Source: Punctularia strigosozonata HHB-11173 SS5
Taxonomy: Eukaryota > Basidiomycota > Agaricomycetes > Corticiales > Punctulariaceae
Reading direction: 5' to 3'
DNA length: 64,000 nt
Assembly: GCF_000264995.1 (NCBI RefSeq)
Contig: NW_006767433.1
Span: 592,986-656,985, forward strand
Positions 60,122-64,000 of the stretch are shown here, piece after piece; the first letter of the stretch is position 1; each line of letters opens with the position of its first letter. The position numbers and the translations under genes were made by a program. A model generated the notes under the pieces. It ran no database searches. It saw only the letters and a program-made list of their open reading frames with translations, and had not been told where the DNA came from.

Positions 60122-61473
60122 ATGTCCAAAACGCACACGGGATACGCCTTCCCGTCCCAAGGCGCGAAGCTTACCGCCGTCCAGGTCCCCACCCCCGCCG
60201 TCGGCCCGGACGACGTCCTCGTCCGCGTCGTCTACGTCTCCCCCACCCCGCTCGACGTCTGGCAAGGCCACTTCGGGCTCGCGGCGGAATACCCGCTCGT
60301 CCCGGCGGACAACCTGTACGGCGTCGCGGCCGAGGTCGGAGAACACGTGAAGCACGTCGCCAAGGGAGACAAGGTGAGCATATATGCGCGATTTCCTTGT
60401 TTCGGGAAAACCGGAAGCCCCGATCAAACGATCAGGTTCTGTCCTTCACCTTCGGCCCTAACGAAGGTCGCGGCTCGCAGCAGTACGCGCTCATTCCCGC
60501 AAACCGGATCGCCAAGGCAAGCGCGCTATCTCCCAATGAACAAGAACGAACGTCGCGAAACTGATCTCTCCCTTCCTCCCTCCCTCCTGCACAACAGCTG
60601 CCAGCCAACGTCGATCCCGTGGCCGCCGTCACAGTCCCCACCAACCTCGTCACGGTCTTCCACACGATCACGGCCGACCTCGGCCTCGACATCATCCGCG
60701 ACGCCTCCGGCAAGCCGCTCGACCTCCCCGCCGACGTGAAATCAAAGCGAATCCTCGTCTGGGGCGGATCCTCCAGCGTGGGCCAATACGCCATCCAGGT
60801 ACGCTCCCCCTCACCAAACGATCCCCCCATCAACCCGGGTGCATAACTAAACCGCGACCATCGCAGCTCCTCGCCCTAAGTGGATACACAAACGTCATCA
60901 CCGCATCCTCGGCGCGACACCACGCCGACCTCCTCGCGCTCGGCGCCTCTCGCGCGGTGGACTACACCGCGCCCACCGTCCTCGAAGACGTCGGCGGCCC
61001 CGTCGACTACGTGCTCGACGCGATAGGCGACCGGCAGGAGACGATCGCCAAGTACTCCCCGCTGGCCCGGCCCGGCGCCCGGGTCGCGATCCTGCTCCCC
61101 ATTCGCTACGGCGGACGCGCGGCCAACAACGTGGGCAGCGAGCTCGACGAGGGCGCGTTCGCCCCCGGCGTCCACGTCCGCCTCGTCCGCACCCACTTTT
61201 ACGAGAAGGTACCGACGCTCTCCCGCGTTTTGCTTACACCGCTTTGATCGAGACGCTGACTTGGATATGTCTCCCCAAAAGAACGAGTGGTTCCGCGATC
61301 ACCTGCAGCCGGAGCTGCTGCCCGCGTTGCTCGAGAAGGGCCTCATCAAACCGAACAAGATCCGCGTCGTCGAAGGATCCACGCCTCTAGAGCGCCTCCA
61401 GAACGCGATCGATTCGCTCGCGAACGGGGCCGTCAGTGGGGAGAAGCTGGTCGTCCGCATCGGAGAGGATTGA
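60122..61473 (+). CDS. Zinc-independent medium-chain dehydrogenase/reductase (quinone oxidoreductase/enoyl-reductase type)
   Basis: Exons read as 60122-60373, 60436-60516, 60598-60798, 60867-61208 and 61282-61473, giving about 355 residues, the usual length. The GroES-like N-terminal domain includes VGPDDVLVRVVYVSPTPLDV and the cofactor domain has ILVWGGSSSVGQYAIQ, the NAD(P)H-binding loop, followed by GASRAVDYTAP and VDYVLDAIGD. The Cys/His ligands of the structural and catalytic zinc sites of alcohol dehydrogenases are absent, as in trans-acting enoyl reductases and TOXD-like proteins. The end reads ERLQNAIDSLANG and GEKLVVRIGED. The substrate is unknown and no polyketide genes are nearby. 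Intron 60517-60597 starts AAG/GCAAGC, a clear GC-AG type. Confidence 0.88.
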
Positions 61474-61688
61474 TATCGCGGTCGTGGCTGCCGTCGGCTA
61501 CCAATCTGTTAGCGTTGAATCACTCGTCCTTTCGGAAGTTCGACCTGTAGCCGTCCATGCTTAGGGATATGGTCGATGAATTACAGCCAGTCATAGTGTT
61601 CAACACCGACAGACAAAGCGAATACACAGTCGTACTATATCAGTCTCGACTAGTTCCGTTGCTTGAAGTACGCTGGGAAATGCTAGGG

Positions 61689-63075
61689 CTAATCTCCGTC
61701 GTAACGACCGTGCGTTTCGTTGTAAAGATCATACGCATTGTCAATCTGAACGTCCGGCTTCTCTGGTTTAGCCGACGGTGGCTTTGGCGGCGTGACAATG
61801 CACTTCACCGCGATGTTGAGATCGCGACGGATCTCCACCATACTGCTCTCGGGCAGTGTCGATGTGGCAAGCGCCTCGACCTCCAGGACGAATTCCTTCA
61901 GCTTCACGGAGTCGCGTTGCTGATGCAATGGCGATTCGGGCTTGAGGGTGTCCTGCAATCGCTGTGCCGCTTTGCGGAAATTGCTGGGAGAATGGAAGTC
62001 AGGGACTCGAATCGAGGACAAGTGCAGAAGGCGCTCACTTGATCTGCGTCAGCCGCTCGAAGAGGTCGTCGTACTCCTTATGATCCTTGCCCTCCCGCTT
62101 CGACTTGACCCTCTTCTTCAAGTCATCTGCCCAAACTAGCATCTTCTTTAGGCAGATAAGCAGATGGGGCAACGGCCCCAGGAATAGACAACGATAGTAC
62201 GTGTACGGCCAATCGATCTTGCGGCTCTGTTCGAGACACTGGACAAAAATCGTCGACCTCATCTGTTCGGCGGTGGTCTGTTCCTGTCGGCGATGGTGTA
62301 AGTGGCGACGATAGATTGCTTGCAACTTCCGTGCTGCAGCCAATTCGTCTTCAGACGGTTCTTCGACCATGTCCCTGTCCGAATCCTTCGTGTTGCCACT
62401 GAAGCGGGCAGCAATGGGTTCCGCGTCGACATCAGGATCCTCTGGGGATTCGTCGTGCTCGTCGACTTCTTCCTCCACGTTCATGGCCTCATTTTTCTCG
62501 TCATGCACTTGAGAATCGTCTGACTTCTGCTCCTCGGGCGCGTGGATCTTCTCTACCATGGTCCGGAGAGACCCTGAGTTGGGGATGAAAGGCGTTGCTT
62601 CTCCGCGGAGGATCGGCGCCTTTCCAGTCGTTGATTCCATGACCAGCAGCTCCGAAATTTCCGGGAAGGTACTATATATCACTCGCCGGACGCCACGCTG
62701 AGGTGGGTTCCCAGCCACGTCGCGGCTTGAGTGGAACAGCTGCACCAAGCCGTCTAGCGGTGTAGAAGGTATTTGACAAACGGTTCGTGCCAGGTCTTGC
62801 CAATTTCTTGCACGGTAGTACCTGATGAAAGTAAGCGTAAAGATAGTGTATATATATGGCAAATAATGCTCACTGGTTGCAAAACGGAACTGCCAGTGCG
62901 CGATTTATGTGGAAGACATTGAGGGCACGGATGATCTTCTCTCTTAAAGCGTCGGATCTTGAATTGTATCCCACTATCGCACTCGTCTGAGGGGCTGGTG
63001 TAAGCGTACAGGATTGGAACTTACCAAGACAAATGCTTTTACAGCTACACGAGGTGCGACTGAGTCGGTACCGAG
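61689..63075 (-). CDS. C-terminal part of a TRANK1-like (UvrD-helicase-associated) protein, 5' part missing or displaced
   Basis: Exons read as 63075-63025, 62986-62874, 62821-62039 and 61983-61689, all in phase. The sequence resembles, from memory, the C-terminal region of large fungal TPR/ankyrin TRANK1-like proteins. Its segments include NSRSDALREKIIRALNVF, YYRARNWQDLARTVCQIP, LDGLVQLFHSSRD, RKLQAIYRRHLHHRRQ (IQ-like) and KIDWPYTYYRCLFLGPLPH. A charged insert (DEHDESPEDPDVDAEP) and an AP-rich tail follow. The helicase domain expected far upstream is not visible before the window ends, and the sequence beyond about 63200 turns AT-rich and non-coding. A further small exon reading NLFFKRRPLHGFALQ (about 63126-63170) is possible. 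Whether this is a truncated copy or a live gene is open. Confidence 0.55.
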
Positions 63076-63199
63076 CTGTGAGGGAAGCATGGTAAGGGGC
63101 TCACATGCGTGCCATAAAGGCGCCCTTCACCTGCAGCGCAAACCCATGCAGAGGGCGTCGTTTAAAGAACAGGTTGCCTATCGCGCAATTGTGAGTCAT

Positions 63200-63835
63200 G
63201 CCTACCGTCACATCGAAATATCGTACATCAGGAAATGCCCCCTCTGGCAAATCTCTACACATAGGAATACATAGTTCATAATATGACTATATTCAATTAA
63301 AATTTCACAAAAAGGCCAAAAAATCACATAAAGCTGTTAAATCATGCCAGATGACTGACCATTTAGAGAGTAGGTACAAGAGGGCTTGAAACAATTGACA
63401 TAGAAGGTTGTTGCAGTGTAAATCATATTAGCACTGGTCCATGTACAAGGAGAAGTTAGAGACCATATCTAGGTGTGAGTATTGGAGTTGGGGTTTGGTA
63501 CTTGACTGCTGACACCTCATCCTTGCATGGCTCCCTCTGTGATATCAGTTCATCCCATCTACCCCTAGCTTATATACACATCCTGCATGTACATCTGAAA
63601 AGCCAGATATCTCTGTAGCCAACAACATAGTTATGTACCCTGTAGATCACTGAAGTGATAGCTGGGAAACACTATTATAATGGTTTAGTCTCAGGTGGTT
63701 GATTTCTCTAATGTCCTATTCATTTACTATTGACAGCCTCATGAACTGAAATGTATCTCTATATACTTTGGGATTGCTATGACATAGAGATACAGTAGCC
63801 AACACGGACTTAGGAGATTCAACGCGAATGAGCCC
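63200..63835. other. AT-rich block of unlike composition
   Basis: This stretch is visibly richer in A and T than the rest of the window and has no coding frame. It includes an inverted pair, GTATCTCTATA and TATGACATAGAGATAC (about 63750-63793), and the word GTAGCCAACA twice (about 63617 and 63796). A transposon remnant or solo LTR is possible, but I could not define ends. Confidence 0.45.
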
Positions 63836-64000
63836 ATCACGTGACCTGACAGTGACCATCCCGGCTTGTCGTCTCAGCGCGCTGGCAAGAGTGCGCCTGG
63901 CACCGCGCTTGCAAGTGCGCACGTCGTGCAAGTCCCCGCCGTCGCATCTCGCCCCGACACCTGCAGTGCCCGCTCCGCCGTCCTCAGCCTTCCACCCGCT
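63836..64000. other. Right edge, unassigned
   Basis: Composition returns to GC-rich. Too little sequence remains to decide whether a gene begins here. Confidence 0.3.

Overview
The window is nuclear DNA from a filamentous basidiomycete, most likely a wood- or litter-decaying member of the Agaricomycetes. The evidence is GC-rich, intron-dense genes with introns of about 45-60 bases, a cellulase with a family 1 cellulose-binding module, a basidiomycete-type F-box protein, a DUF6534-type membrane-protein relic, a Medusa-type developmental regulator and a Yap1-type bZIP factor. I see no bacterial-style operon, CRISPR array, rRNA gene or convincing tRNA.

Layout, left to right. 1-2295 (+) is the 3' part of CAND1 (cullin-RING ligase exchange factor), tail-to-tail with proline dehydrogenase (2442-4650, -). 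A BCP1/BCCIP homologue follows (5050-6175, -), then a large Ser/Pro-rich disordered protein (7481-11340, -). After a 3.6 kb gap come a Medusa-like regulator (14923-16612, +), a single-pass membrane protein (16926-18676, -), a small repeat-containing membrane protein (20653-21444, -), an F-box protein (22425-24131, +) and a two-finger C2H2 transcription factor (24891-27027, -). After a second long gap with a decayed DUF6534-type gene comes a GH99-like protein with a long proline-rich tail (31955-35232, +).

The right half holds an AGC-type protein kinase (36204-39316, -), a CBM1-GH5 endoglucanase (40552-42594, -), a MYST histone acetyltransferase (43333-45547, -), ribosomal protein eL19 (45993-46694, -), an uncharacterised Ser/Pro-rich protein (48324-49355, +), SRP68 (49914-52070, -) head-to-head with GET3 (52249-53633, +), a Yap1/Pap1-like bZIP factor (54622-56822, -), a zinc-independent medium-chain reductase (60122-61473, +) and the C-terminal part of a TRANK1-like gene (61689-63075, -) next to an AT-rich block.

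Most of these are independent housekeeping or regulatory genes, not a cluster. The best functional pairing is SRP68 with GET3: two routes of protein delivery to the ER that share a 178-base divergent promoter. The clearest molecular oddities are four introns that fit only as GC-AG introns (in CAND1, GH5, GET3 and the reductase), an 18-base exon encoding the GET3 P-loop, a membrane protein with tandem FNFEDIYARPS-like repeats, a perfect 32-base palindrome inside a hairpin cluster, and a 123-base foldback element. Exon boundaries are read from splice signals and reading-frame continuity, with family resemblance judged from memory; no alignment or search was run.
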